Shown one piece after another: positions 33,647-41,660 of a stretch of DNA of 64,000 nucleotides (within the stretch, counting starts at the first letter, position 1; each line of letters opens with the position of its first letter). The stretch is from an uncultured Lachnospiraceae bacterium (GTDB taxonomy: Bacteria > Bacillota > Clostridia > Lachnospirales > Lachnospiraceae), in assembly GCA_947564735.1 (NCBI GenBank), contig CANOEC010000003.1, positions 143,432-207,431 of the forward strand, in the 5' to 3' direction. Below the pieces are notes generated by a model that worked only from the letters and a program-made list of their open reading frames with translations, was not told the DNA's origin and searched no databases. The translations under genes were made by a program, and so were the position numbers.

Positions 33647-35851
33647 TTAAATTTCCACCCAGCGCATCTCCATCGGCTCTAAATCAAGCGTCTCCTGCAG
33701 CTTGCCGTACACGTAAAGCTGCGTCCGTTTCGGCTCCTTGGAATTATTGATGACGGCAATTCTGCCACTCTTTTCAAAAACGGCAAGCTCCGTCTCCACG
33801 TTGGTGACATAGTACTTCTTCATCTCCTCTTCCTTGTGCGCCGCAAAGTAAATTGCCCGAAGAAGAATCCTGCAGTTTTGCGGGGAATACGGGAGTCCCG
33901 TAAAGTAAACACTCCTGCCCTTACCATATTCATTGACCACGAGACGGCTGTATTTCCCGTCCATATCAAGTATCTGATAATTCTCGCCCTGCGCATAGAT
34001 ACGGCTCTTACCCTCTCCGAAATCAATCGCTCCCTCGATATCCTCCAGAATAAAGTGTCTTCCTTTCGACTCATCATACAATTCATTATACTTATCCGTA
34101 CTCATGGAAAAACCTAGTTCCCTGTCAACTCCCAGCACATCGCTTAACTGAAAATACCGGCCCTGATACTGACATGCGCTTGGCTCGCCCACACCGATGA
34201 AGCCGCCGCCCTCATCCACAAATCGACGGATTGCGCACACCACCCTTTCATCCTTCCAGTTTTCGGCGCCGCTCCACGAGGTATAAGCGTCTCCCGCATT
34301 TATGATTACCTTGATTGCCGGATCGATTCCATTCCGCACCTCATCAAAGGTAATAAATTCTACATCAACCGGCATTCCGCTTAAGCATTCAATCACACCC
34401 ACATAAGAGTATATCTCACGATACCATAGTGCATGGTGCACCTGATTCGCCATCCATCTTCTTAAATTCCCCCAGCAGTTTAAGATTGCAACCTTAAAAG
34501 GCGCCGTATAGGCTTTCGTCCCCTGCATATTCTCGTGAATCTGCCGAAACTCATTTACCACCTTCTGAATCTGCTCCACAAAGCCCTGCCACTCGCTTGC
34601 AAGCTTTAAATAACCCCCGTATCCAATCCGGTCAAGGGGTGAGCGCAGAATGGCACGTCTTGCTTTCAACCAGTTGTCCTGTGCTTCCCCAATCGGGTCG
34701 CCGCCCTCGGTAAACACATCCGGAAAGAAATACGGAAGCAGTCTTCCCTCCGTGTACTTCACACCCTTGATATCAGAAATCATGCGCAATGTAACACCAT
34801 CACCCACAGAACCAACAACTGCATCCAAGCCGATATTCCCAAAATACTTGCCAAAAGGCTCTGTGCCAATCCAGTGATCGCCAAGAAACATCATGGCTTC
34901 CTTGCCGTAACTGTGCACAATATCGACCATCTCCTTCGCAAGCTTGGAAACTTCTATCTGCTGGAACTCTATAAAATCTCTAAATTCCTTGGAAGGCACC
35001 CTGAAGATAGAGTTGTGATATCCCTGATCCACAATGTATTCCGGACGGAACGGATAGCCTGCCCATTTTTCAAACTGTTCGAGGATATATGGACTGACAC
35101 TGGCGCTGTAGCCGAACCATTCCACGAACTTCTCCCTTTTTAAGTCGTCGAAGGTAAGGGTAAACTGATGGAAAAATGTGGTGAAACGCACCACATCCAC
35201 ATCCGGATTCTCCTCGCACCACCGCCTTAGCTTGTCCTTCACATACGCCTGCGTCTTAGGCTGTCTGACGTCATATGTGAGCTGGTGCGGCGCATCCTTC
35301 CAATCATTTGTAATAAAATTATACATATGTACCGGATCCCATATCAGAAACGCAAGGAAACTGACGGTATACTGATGATATGGAATCGTCTCAATAACGA
35401 CTTCCCCGGTCGCCGCATCGTATTCCCATTGACTCACAGGGACCACTTCCCCCGTCGTCCGGTCAACCACCTCCCACCATCGTTTCGGATCGTCAATCGT
35501 ATTCACCTTTAGCTGCTCCGTATGAAAACCTTTCATGAGTTCTATACGCAGACGCTCCCCCTTCGCCGTCAGCCGGTCACTGATTAAGTATTCCTGCTGT
35601 ATCTCCTCCGGATTTTGCATCGCCCACTCATTATCTTTTCTCGTCGTATAATAAGTCGCATATATCTTAGCATCCTGACTTAGAAGCTCCGCCGGCATAT
35701 TCGTACCGTCACAGTCTCTGAGGGCATCCGCCCCCAGTAGATTTTTGAGACGGATTGTCTCCTCAACCATATCCACATCCGTCGGCAAAGTCAGCCTTCC
35801 AGTCCGTTCCGGATGATGGTTCTTAAGCTCTGCCGCTGTCTTATTCATCAT
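33647..35851 (-). CDS. gnpA: 1,3-beta-galactosyl-N-acetylhexosamine phosphorylase (GH112)
   Basis: The 734-residue GH112 enzyme phosphorolyses Gal-beta-1,3-GlcNAc/GalNAc, releasing galactose 1-phosphate, from milk oligosaccharides or mucin. Some GH112 members instead act on galactosyl-rhamnose, so specificity is not certain. Family features include RLTLPTDVDMVEETIRLKN at the start, VVRFTTFFHQFTLTFDD with the catalytic Asp region, LGDHWIGTEPFG and LNCWGNLRRWM. It is cytoplasmic, with no signal peptide. AGGGG is six bases before the first of two adjacent ATGs. Confidence 0.95.
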   Translation of the reverse strand: MMNKTAAELKNHHPERTGRLTLPTDVDMVEETIRLKNLLGADALRDCDGTNMPAELLSQDAKIYATYYTTRKDNEWAMQNPEEIQQEYLISDRLTAKGERLRIELMKGFHTEQLKVNTIDDPKRWWEVVDRTTGEVVPVSQWEYDAATGEVVIETIPYHQYTVSFLAFLIWDPVHMYNFITNDWKDAPHQLTYDVRQPKTQAYVKDKLRRWCEENPDVDVVRFTTFFHQFTLTFDDLKREKFVEWFGYSASVSPYILEQFEKWAGYPFRPEYIVDQGYHNSIFRVPSKEFRDFIEFQQIEVSKLAKEMVDIVHSYGKEAMMFLGDHWIGTEPFGKYFGNIGLDAVVGSVGDGVTLRMISDIKGVKYTEGRLLPYFFPDVFTEGGDPIGEAQDNWLKARRAILRSPLDRIGYGGYLKLASEWQGFVEQIQKVVNEFRQIHENMQGTKAYTAPFKVAILNCWGNLRRWMANQVHHALWYREIYSYVGVIECLSGMPVDVEFITFDEVRNGIDPAIKVIINAGDAYTSWSGAENWKDERVVCAIRRFVDEGGGFIGVGEPSACQYQGRYFQLSDVLGVDRELGFSMSTDKYNELYDESKGRHFILEDIEGAIDFGEGKSRIYAQGENYQILDMDGKYSRLVVNEYGKGRSVYFTGLPYSPQNCRILLRAIYFAAHKEEEMKKYYVTNVETELAVFEKSGRIAVINNSKEPKRTQLYVYGKLQETLDLEPMEMRWVEI

Positions 35852-36023
35852 CGTAATCCCCTGCTCCTTTCTTCCTGCAAAAATTTCATTTTTCGCACCT
35901 TGTCCATCGCCGCCACTTCAAAACTTCTGCATATACTCGCATCCATGTTTTTATATTGTATACCATATTATTTCTTTTTCCTATTATTTTGCATGATAAC
36001 AATTGATATTTATTTAACTTCCG

Positions 36024-36512
36024 CTACGCCATACCGAGTAATTTCCCAATCCAGTAAAGCAATCCCAATCCCCAGCTTGTCACGATGCCAAATAGAATGA
36101 CCGGACCGGCAATCGTAAAAATCTTACAGCCGATACCGAATACCTGTCCTTCCTTCTGGTACTCGATTGCCGCAGACGCTACAGAATTGGCAAACCCCGT
36201 AATCGGTACGAGGGCGCCGCCGCCGCCCCATTCTACCAGCTTTGGATAGAGATTACATCCTGTGAGAATCACGCTGGTCAGCACTAACAGCATGGAGCAC
36301 CACGATGCCGCTGTCTCTTTATCCAGTCCCATCCGGTTCGTCGCATAATTTAGGATACATTGTCCCAGCAGACATATAATACCACCTGTTATAAATGCCT
36401 TAATCATTTGAACGGGCAGGCTGTGCTTTGGCGTCACCTGCTCAACATGTTTCCTGTAATCCTGTTCCTTTTTTTCCTGCATTGTCTGTGGTTTCTGTTG
36501 ACTCTGTGCCAT
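36024..36512 (-). CDS. spoVAC: Stage V sporulation protein AC
   Basis: The 162-residue membrane protein has a charged N-terminus and family segments HSLPVQMIKAFITGGIICLL, ILTGCNLYPKLVEWGGGGAL and VPITGFANSVASAAIEYQKE. SpoVAC is the mechanosensitive channel part of the SpoVA complex that moves calcium dipicolinate. GGAAG lies near the chosen ATG; longer in-frame starts are not supported by a ribosome-binding site. It is the last gene of the spoVAA-AB-AC group, about 130 bases after spoVAB. Confidence 0.93.
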   Translation of the reverse strand: MAQSQQKPQTMQEKKEQDYRKHVEQVTPKHSLPVQMIKAFITGGIICLLGQCILNYATNRMGLDKETAASWCSMLLVLTSVILTGCNLYPKLVEWGGGGALVPITGFANSVASAAIEYQKEGQVFGIGCKIFTIAGPVILFGIVTSWGLGLLYWIGKLLGMA

Positions 36513-36550
36513 ATTCTTTCTTCCTTTCCACTTTCCATTTTTTACTTTCC

Positions 36551-36582
36551 AAAAGCCGTCTATCAAAAAGCCGTCTATCATA
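36551..36582. repeat. Short tandem repeat between spoVAB and spoVAC
   Basis: AAAAGCCGTCTATC occurs twice in tandem in the leader of spoVAC. It may have come from replication slippage. No function is evident. Confidence 0.5.
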
Positions 36583-36643
36583 CAAAATTTTTGAACAAAA
36601 AAGCCCGTAACAGCCCAGCCATCCATGTCCATTGAAGCATTCA

Positions 36644-37141
36644 TCAGCCACCATATAAAAACACCTGTTGCGTAAAATAAATCAGGCTGCCGAGCAGTTT
36701 TCCAAGCGCAACCGCCAGAATCGCGATTCCTAGTCCGTGCCGGAATCCGATTCTTCTTGCAAAAACCGGTATCGTATTCAGCATTTCCGCAATCGCAAGC
36801 GCAAGGCATCCTACAAAAATTCCTGCAAAAACACCAAAGATAAGCAAAAACAATGTCCCTGTCAGATTCCACACGCCCTCCGTCGCGCCCTCTCCAAACA
36901 GCTGGTGTTTCTTCACAAATTCACCTACCATGCCCCAATCGCCAAAAATACTAAAGAATCCTCCAAAGAGCGTGCCGAACACTACCATCTCTTCCAACAC
37001 AAATATTTTACGCGCCACATGCATCTTACCGGCAAACCGGGGAATTAATCCCACCGAAATCAATACCGTAAAGACCCCCGCAGACACGATCAGTCCGCTG
37101 CTGACTCCGATGATTCCCAGAAGCATCTGTTTTAACAGCAT
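36644..37141 (-). CDS. spoVAB: Stage V sporulation protein AB
   Basis: The 165-residue membrane protein has family motifs GVSSGLIVSAGVFTVLISVG, LIPRFAGKMHVARKIFVLEE and MLNTIPVFARRIGFRHGL, with four to five hydrophobic segments. It is part of the SpoVA dipicolinate channel set in the forespore inner membrane. It lies 67 bases after spoVAA and belongs to the same predicted sigma-G unit. Confidence 0.93.
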   Translation of the reverse strand: MLLKQMLLGIIGVSSGLIVSAGVFTVLISVGLIPRFAGKMHVARKIFVLEEMVVFGTLFGGFFSIFGDWGMVGEFVKKHQLFGEGATEGVWNLTGTLFLLIFGVFAGIFVGCLALAIAEMLNTIPVFARRIGFRHGLGIAILAVALGKLLGSLIYFTQQVFLYGG

Positions 37142-37208
37142 ATGCTATCCCCCTTTCCGGATACTGTCCACCTCACGGATTTTCCGCCATTTGATACCGT
37201 AGTCTTCT

Positions 37209-37844
37209 TCATTGTACATCCATCGTCTTTCCTTCTCTGTCCGCCGTCTCTATCAGCGCCTTATTGACGTCCGTTTCATATACCCGCATCTCCACCTCGA
37301 TTGGCGTCGGGTCCTTCGTAATCCTTCTGCCGCCGATGTGGTTAAAGAAAACGATAATGCCTATGGCAAGTCCAATCGAATAGGCTAGCTCCAAAATGCC
37401 GTAGCCGTCGCCCGGCTGTCCCATAACCATCTCGTAAATCTTGGAAAATACATCATTGATCCCGATGTCATTATGAAAAGCCATAATGGTAAAAGCCGTA
37501 CCAAAAAAGCTGACCATTGCCACAAATATCAGTTTTATCATCTGCAGCGGTCCCTTGTGCTTATTGACATTAATATATTCCACCATAACGGCGGATTCCC
37601 CGATACTTTCAACACTCACCCCCGGACAGACCTTGTCAATCTCTTCAATCACCTTCAACAGACTGATAACCTGTCTTTTCGGTTCACCCTTTTTGAAGCA
37701 GTGCAATTTGACCGCCTTGACCTTTGCCAGTATATGAGCATCCCTGCAGGTCAGCTTCCCGATATCTTTCACATAGACGTCTTCCGACTGCAATTCTACA
37801 TTCTGCTGCGCATTGATATAAATTGTAGCGCTATTAGTTGACAT
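37209..37844 (-). CDS. spoVAA: Stage V sporulation protein AA
   Basis: The 211-residue protein has an N-terminal soluble domain (TIYINAQQNVELQSEDVYVKD; CRDAHILAKVKAVKLHCF). Two membrane segments lie near residues 115-140 and 155-185 (LIFVAMVSFFGTAFTIMAFH; LAYSIGLAIGIIVFFNHIGG). GAGGAG is seven bases before the chosen ATG. It heads spoVAA-spoVAB-spoVAC. A sigma-G-type promoter lies about 83 bases upstream. Confidence 0.94.
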   Translation of the reverse strand: MSTNSATIYINAQQNVELQSEDVYVKDIGKLTCRDAHILAKVKAVKLHCFKKGEPKRQVISLLKVIEEIDKVCPGVSVESIGESAVMVEYINVNKHKGPLQMIKLIFVAMVSFFGTAFTIMAFHNDIGINDVFSKIYEMVMGQPGDGYGILELAYSIGLAIGIIVFFNHIGGRRITKDPTPIEVEMRVYETDVNKALIETADREGKTMDVQ

Positions 37845-37926
37845 AACTATACTCCTCTGCTTCCTTATCTGCTTATCTGGCAATTTCCGTTTTATATTCC
37901 TTACCATATCATCCACTTTTCCATGT

Positions 37927-37957
37927 TAGTATCTTGGATTGTGCCGTTTTTTATTCA
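37927..37957 (-). promoter_or_regulatory. Sigma-G-type promoter of the spoVAA-AB-AC unit
   Basis: On the minus strand TGAATA and GATACTA are separated by 18 bases. The -35 matches the sigma-G consensus in full, and the -10 differs from CATACTA only at its first base. Start-site spacing gives a leader of about 75 bases. Confidence 0.75.
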
Positions 37958-38000
37958 TATAAGAAAATCTGCTTCGCAGATTATCTTGATTTCCTATCAT

Positions 38001-38313
38001 GATGATGTTGGGGTCAAAAGGTGCTCTGGCGATTTTATATCGGCAGATTGCACAAAATATTCGCGAAGCTGTCCTGTGTAGTCATATGAGATTTTCTTAT
38101 ATGTTCCGTACAATATTCAGAAATTTCGGGACACGGATGTCCCGAAAAGCCCGTCATGAGCCCGGATGGAGAATAGAGGGCGGTTTCGTCCGCGTCCAAA
38201 ACCTTTCATGGAATATTTAGAAAATCCATATGACGAAACCCAACACAAGGGAATATTTTGTGCAATCTGCCATCTTACATTTACCAAAAGCACCTTTTGA
38301 CCCCAACATCATC
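38001..38313. mobile_element. 313-bp element with long nested inverted repeats (MITE-like)
   Basis: The ends carry a perfect 25-bp terminal inverted repeat starting GATGATGTTGGGGTCAAAAG. Inside, a second perfect 21-bp inverted block (GGCAGATTGCACAAAATATT plus one base) is reached after 16-17 unmatched bases. A third pair, CATATGAGATTTTC/CATATGGATTTTC, brackets the centre. In the centre is a perfect 10-bp hairpin, TTTCGGGACA-CGGA-TGTCCCGAAA (38124-38147). No credible gene is encoded. It separates sigF from the spoVAA promoter. Related sequences occur at 5455 and 14326. Confidence 0.8.
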
Positions 38314-38379
38314 CTATCATAAAAAAATCATCCGCACGAATCCTTTGCTGCTTTCGGATTCATACGAACGATTCTATAA

Positions 38380-39153
38380 TCAAACTTTTTCTCTTAGCTG
38401 CAATAAAATACGCTTCTCCATACGGCTGACCTGCACCTGACTGATTCCCATATGCTTCGCCACCTCAACCTGCGTCTTATCTTGAAAATATCGCATATGA
38501 ATCAATTCACGTTCTTTCTCCTCAAGTTGACCTAAGAGTTGTTCAAGCAGCATATGATTTAATATTTTTTCTTTCTCCACATCTTCGCAGTCGCTGCTCA
38601 TGCCCGTTACCGTCTTGCCAACGCCAAAACTGCCCTGACCGTTTCCTCTTACTACCTGATCTACCAGATATATCTCATTTCCATCGGATTGATAAACCGA
38701 CTTGTAAATTGATTCCACCTCCACGTTTGCGTCAAGCGCCATCACAATGTCCTCGACAGACAGCCCCGTCGCCCCGGATAGTTCCTGCAGAGTCGCTTCC
38801 CTGCCATACTCCTGTGACAGATGTTCCGCCGCCTGTTTTATTTTCCAGCCGTTTTCCTTAAGCGTCCGGCTGACCTTGACCATGCCGTCATCCCGCAAGA
38901 ATCGTTTGATTTCTCCCTGAATCATAGGAACCGCATAGGTAGAAAAGCGTACTTCATAGCTGAGGTCAAATTTGTCAATCGCTTTCATCAATCCGATACA
39001 TCCGATTTGGAATAAATCCTCCATATCATACCCACGCCCTACGAAACGCTTTACGATATGCCTAACCAGTCCCAGATTTTCCTCTATCAGTTTCTCTCTT
39101 GCCTCTTTATCTCCTGCCTGTGAACGTTCGATTAATACGGCAGTCTCTTCCAT
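38380..39153 (-). CDS. sigF: RNA polymerase sporulation sigma factor F
   Basis: The 257-residue sigma factor of the F/G group has an N-terminal ETAVLIERSQAGDKEAREKL, region 2 DLFQIGCIGLMKAIDKFDLS and RFSTYAVPMIQGEIKRFLRD, a region 3 segment, and region 4 ending in VEVAKHMGISQVQVSRMEKR. It follows spoIIAA and spoIIAB with gaps of two or three bases, the standard spoIIA operon order, which identifies it as sigma-F. It controls forespore-specific genes after SpoIIAB releases it. Confidence 0.96.
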   Translation of the reverse strand: MEETAVLIERSQAGDKEAREKLIEENLGLVRHIVKRFVGRGYDMEDLFQIGCIGLMKAIDKFDLSYEVRFSTYAVPMIQGEIKRFLRDDGMVKVSRTLKENGWKIKQAAEHLSQEYGREATLQELSGATGLSVEDIVMALDANVEVESIYKSVYQSDGNEIYLVDQVVRGNGQGSFGVGKTVTGMSSDCEDVEKEKILNHMLLEQLLGQLEEKERELIHMRYFQDKTQVEVAKHMGISQVQVSRMEKRILLQLREKV

Positions 39154-39156
39154 CGG

Positions 39157-39657
39157 CTATTCCTCGCTGTCTATCCATGAACTGGTTCCGATTTTCTTAT
39201 ACATCTTCACGCTTGTCCCAATATCCGGCTCCGACTGCACTTCCAGATTATCCATAAAGGCTTCCATAAAGGCAAACCCCATGCCGGAACGTTCCAGCTC
39301 CGGTCTTGAAGTATAAAGCGGCTCCATTGCCATTCTGATATCGTCTATTCCGATTCCTCTGTCCGCAACTTCCACTTCCAGAACATCTCCCTGCAGACGG
39401 CATTTCATATATACCCTGTCATCCAGACGGCTCCTGTTCTCATATCCGTGTATGATTGCATTGGTCACCGCCTCTGAAACGGCGGTCTTTACATCCGACA
39501 GTTCTTCCAAAGTGGGATTTAACGGCGCAATGAAAGCTGCAATTGCCATTCTTGCAAAAGACTCATTATCCGATATTGCTGCAAATTCAATCCGCATTTC
39601 ATTTGTAATCCGTTCCGTATCTTTCTTTTCAATAATCTCTATCATCATATCCTCCAT
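39157..39657 (-). CDS. spoIIAB: Anti-sigma-F factor / serine kinase
   Basis: The GHKL kinase of about 166 residues binds sigma-F and phosphorylates SpoIIAA. The ATP-binding motifs are SEAVTNAIIHGYEN, EVEVADRGIGIDDI and SGMGFAFMEAFMD. The first few residues before IEIIEKKDTERITNEMRIEF may not all be real, because an in-frame ATG lies four codons in. It lies between spoIIAA and sigF in the usual order. Confidence 0.96.
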   Translation of the reverse strand: MEDMMIEIIEKKDTERITNEMRIEFAAISDNESFARMAIAAFIAPLNPTLEELSDVKTAVSEAVTNAIIHGYENRSRLDDRVYMKCRLQGDVLEVEVADRGIGIDDIRMAMEPLYTSRPELERSGMGFAFMEAFMDNLEVQSEPDIGTSVKMYKKIGTSSWIDSEE

Positions 39658-39659
39658 TC

Positions 39660-39968
39660 CTATGCCTTCACTATTTCCACAATATTCTGCAGCCCGGACA
39701 TCAGCAGAATCCTGCGAATCCGGTTATCCGCATTGATTGCATACACCTTGCCCCCGAAACATGAAATCTTCTTATATCTGCCCAGTATAATCCCAATGCC
39801 GGAACTGTCCATAAAGGTTGTCCTCTCAAAATCAAATACCACGTTTCCAACCTTTTTTGATAAAATATAACGGTCCGCTTTTGCACTTATGTCAACCGAT
39901 TTGTGATGGTCTATTTCATCCGGCAGCCTTATCATCAGATAATTGTCAATCACTTTAAAGTCTTCCAC
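39660..39968 (-). CDS. spoIIAA: Anti-anti-sigma factor SpoIIAA, GTG start
   Basis: The 102-residue STAS-domain protein has LMIRLPDEIDHHKSVDI and the phosphorylated Ser motif FMDSSGIGIILGRYK. Dephosphorylated SpoIIAA displaces sigma-F from SpoIIAB. A GTG start fits: AAAGGAG lies ten bases before it and no ATG is near the correct position. A sequence upstream (ATAGGAAAT) resembles a sigma-H -35 element, but no good -10 follows, so promoter assignment is left open. Confidence 0.95.
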   Translation of the reverse strand: MEDFKVIDNYLMIRLPDEIDHHKSVDISAKADRYILSKKVGNVVFDFERTTFMDSSGIGIILGRYKKISCFGGKVYAINADNRIRRILLMSGLQNIVEIVKA

Positions 39969-40011
39969 GTTATGTAAACTCCTTTCCGTTTGGCAAAATT
40001 TCCTATCACAG

Positions 40012-40039
40012 AAAGGACATGGCAAATGCCATGTCCTTT
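40012..40039 (-). terminator. Terminator of the TPR gene, upstream of spoIIAA
   Basis: AAAGGACATGGC and GCCATGTCCTTT form a perfect 12-bp stem with an AAAT loop (ATTT on the minus strand). It sits 33 bases after the TPR stop codon. Only a weak T tract follows. Confidence 0.75.
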
Positions 40040-40072
40040 GTCTTTCGTGTCTTTATCTGATTTTATCAACGC

Positions 40073-41491
40073 CTACTCTGCGTTACCCATATCCTCCAAG
40101 AACGCCTCCGACTTACTTGCCTTCTCCGTTCCCGGGAACAACTGGATAATCTGTAGGTAAGTAGTTCTCGCCTTATCTTCCTCCCCTATGCGATAATACG
40201 CATTGGCAAGATTGTAAAGCGCCTCCCCGTTCGTAGCGTCATACTTAAATGCTTTCTCCAGATTCGGAATCGCATCTTCATAGTTCTCCTGCCTGTATGC
40301 CTCATAGCCGTCATTATAATATGACTCCGCTATACTTGGTCCTACAAGCGCAAGCAACGTATTGTAAAGACTCTCAAAGGCTTCCGAATTGCTTGTCTCT
40401 TCCTCTGCATCCTCTTCTTCTATCTCTTCCAGATAATCCGCAACTACCGTAACTTCTTCCGGATTCGTCAGATATGCGCCAGCCGCTTTCATCAGGCTGT
40501 CAACTGACTTAAGCGTACCGTCCGTACCAAGATAAGCCTCCAAATCCTGCTGTAAATTATTATTCGTCTCCGTCAGCTCGCTAATCTGAAGCTGCAATTC
40601 ATCAATCGTAGCCGATTTGCCATCCGATTGTTCACTCACCCTGCGCAGTTCTTCATCAATGCTTGCCTTTGCCGTCTGCACTCTCGCCGGCAGAATCAGA
40701 AATACAGCAATCGCCACACCAATGATAATGCCGATTCCGAGATTCAGAAGCGAAGTGACTCCCCTGCCTTCCTTCACATTAACCGGCTGGATAATCGTCT
40801 CATTTCCGCTCTGATACTTGATGATTTCATCTGATTTATGCTTTTTCTTCGGAGGATTCTTAACGCCCTCCTCCGGCACGAGCATTTCGTCTACTTCCTT
40901 CAGATACCGCAGCGTCGCAATATTATTCGTATCGATATCGAGACACTTCATCAGCTCCCGCTTGGCTTTCTCCCACTCTTCATTGTTGATATATAAAAGC
41001 GCCAAAAGCTGATGTGCCCTGATAAATCTTGGATTTAAAGAAAGCACCTTTTTCAACTGGATGACAGCCAGATCCAGACTGTCCTGATTACAATAAGTGA
41101 GCGCCTGATTATACTTTTTAATCGTCTGATTGATAATATCCAGACGGTTCTGGTTCGTCTGAATCATATCGATATAATCATCCGCTATATTCTTTTTTGG
41201 TCTTAAATTCTTACTGATTACCCATTCGCTTAATGCCGCCACCACTTCTCCGGTCTCAAAATACACGAGTCCCAGAAGATTACGGGCTTCTACGTTATTT
41301 TTATTAAATTTTAAACTCTGTCTTAAACTGGTAATTGCTCCTGTCAGATCCCTGACATTTGCCCTCTCCAGACCTTCATTGTAAAAACGGTTGGAGATAT
41401 ATATGATTTTCTTATACAGGGCTACATCGGCACCGCAACTCGTGCAAAAATCATGCTCAGACAGATTACATCCACACCGATAACAAATCAT
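40073..41491 (-). CDS. Zinc-ribbon/TPR membrane protein
   Basis: The 472-residue protein starts with a zinc ribbon, MICYRCGCNLSEHDFCTSCG. Tetratricopeptide repeats cover about residues 30-200 (ATSLRQSLKFNKNNVEARN-type helices). A single membrane helix lies near residue 250 (LGIGIIIGVAIAVFLIL), followed by a coiled coil and a second TPR block near the C-terminus (DAIPNLEKAFKYDATNGEAL; YLQIIQLFPGTEKASKSEAF). It may scaffold envelope complexes; partners are unknown. It lies directly upstream of spoIIAA, separated by a terminator. Confidence 0.8.
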   Translation of the reverse strand: MICYRCGCNLSEHDFCTSCGADVALYKKIIYISNRFYNEGLERANVRDLTGAITSLRQSLKFNKNNVEARNLLGLVYFETGEVVAALSEWVISKNLRPKKNIADDYIDMIQTNQNRLDIINQTIKKYNQALTYCNQDSLDLAVIQLKKVLSLNPRFIRAHQLLALLYINNEEWEKAKRELMKCLDIDTNNIATLRYLKEVDEMLVPEEGVKNPPKKKHKSDEIIKYQSGNETIIQPVNVKEGRGVTSLLNLGIGIIIGVAIAVFLILPARVQTAKASIDEELRRVSEQSDGKSATIDELQLQISELTETNNNLQQDLEAYLGTDGTLKSVDSLMKAAGAYLTNPEEVTVVADYLEEIEEEDAEEETSNSEAFESLYNTLLALVGPSIAESYYNDGYEAYRQENYEDAIPNLEKAFKYDATNGEALYNLANAYYRIGEEDKARTTYLQIIQLFPGTEKASKSEAFLEDMGNAE

Positions 41492-41504
41492 CTATGCCAA
41501 TCCT

Positions 41505-41660
41505 CTATTCTACGCCCGTTTTCTTCGCTTCTGATTCCTTGACGATCTTGACCATCAAGTCTGCCATATCTGTCAAATCCTGATTATAAATAGCTTCCTC
41601 CGCGTCTTCCACTTCCAGACTGGGATGAAACTTCTTTAACTCTTCTTCAAAATTAATCAT
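41505..41660 (-). CDS. Small 51-residue protein overlapping folC
   Basis: A short open frame, MINFEEELKKFHPSLEVEDA to KKTGVE, starts inside the last codons of folC (ATGATTAA overlap) and has AAGGAG eight bases before its ATG. It is acidic and helical, with no membrane segment. The strong ribosome-binding site and coupling to folC support a real gene. The function is unknown. It would be missed by finders with a minimum length of 60 codons. Confidence 0.7.
   Translation of the reverse strand: MINFEEELKKFHPSLEVEDAEEAIYNQDLTDMADLMVKIVKESEAKKTGVE

Noticed and set aside
40000-40012. Sigma-H promoter of the spoIIA operon
   Set aside because: ATAGGAAAT upstream of spoIIAA resembles the -35 element, but no -10 of the GAAT type follows at the right distance.
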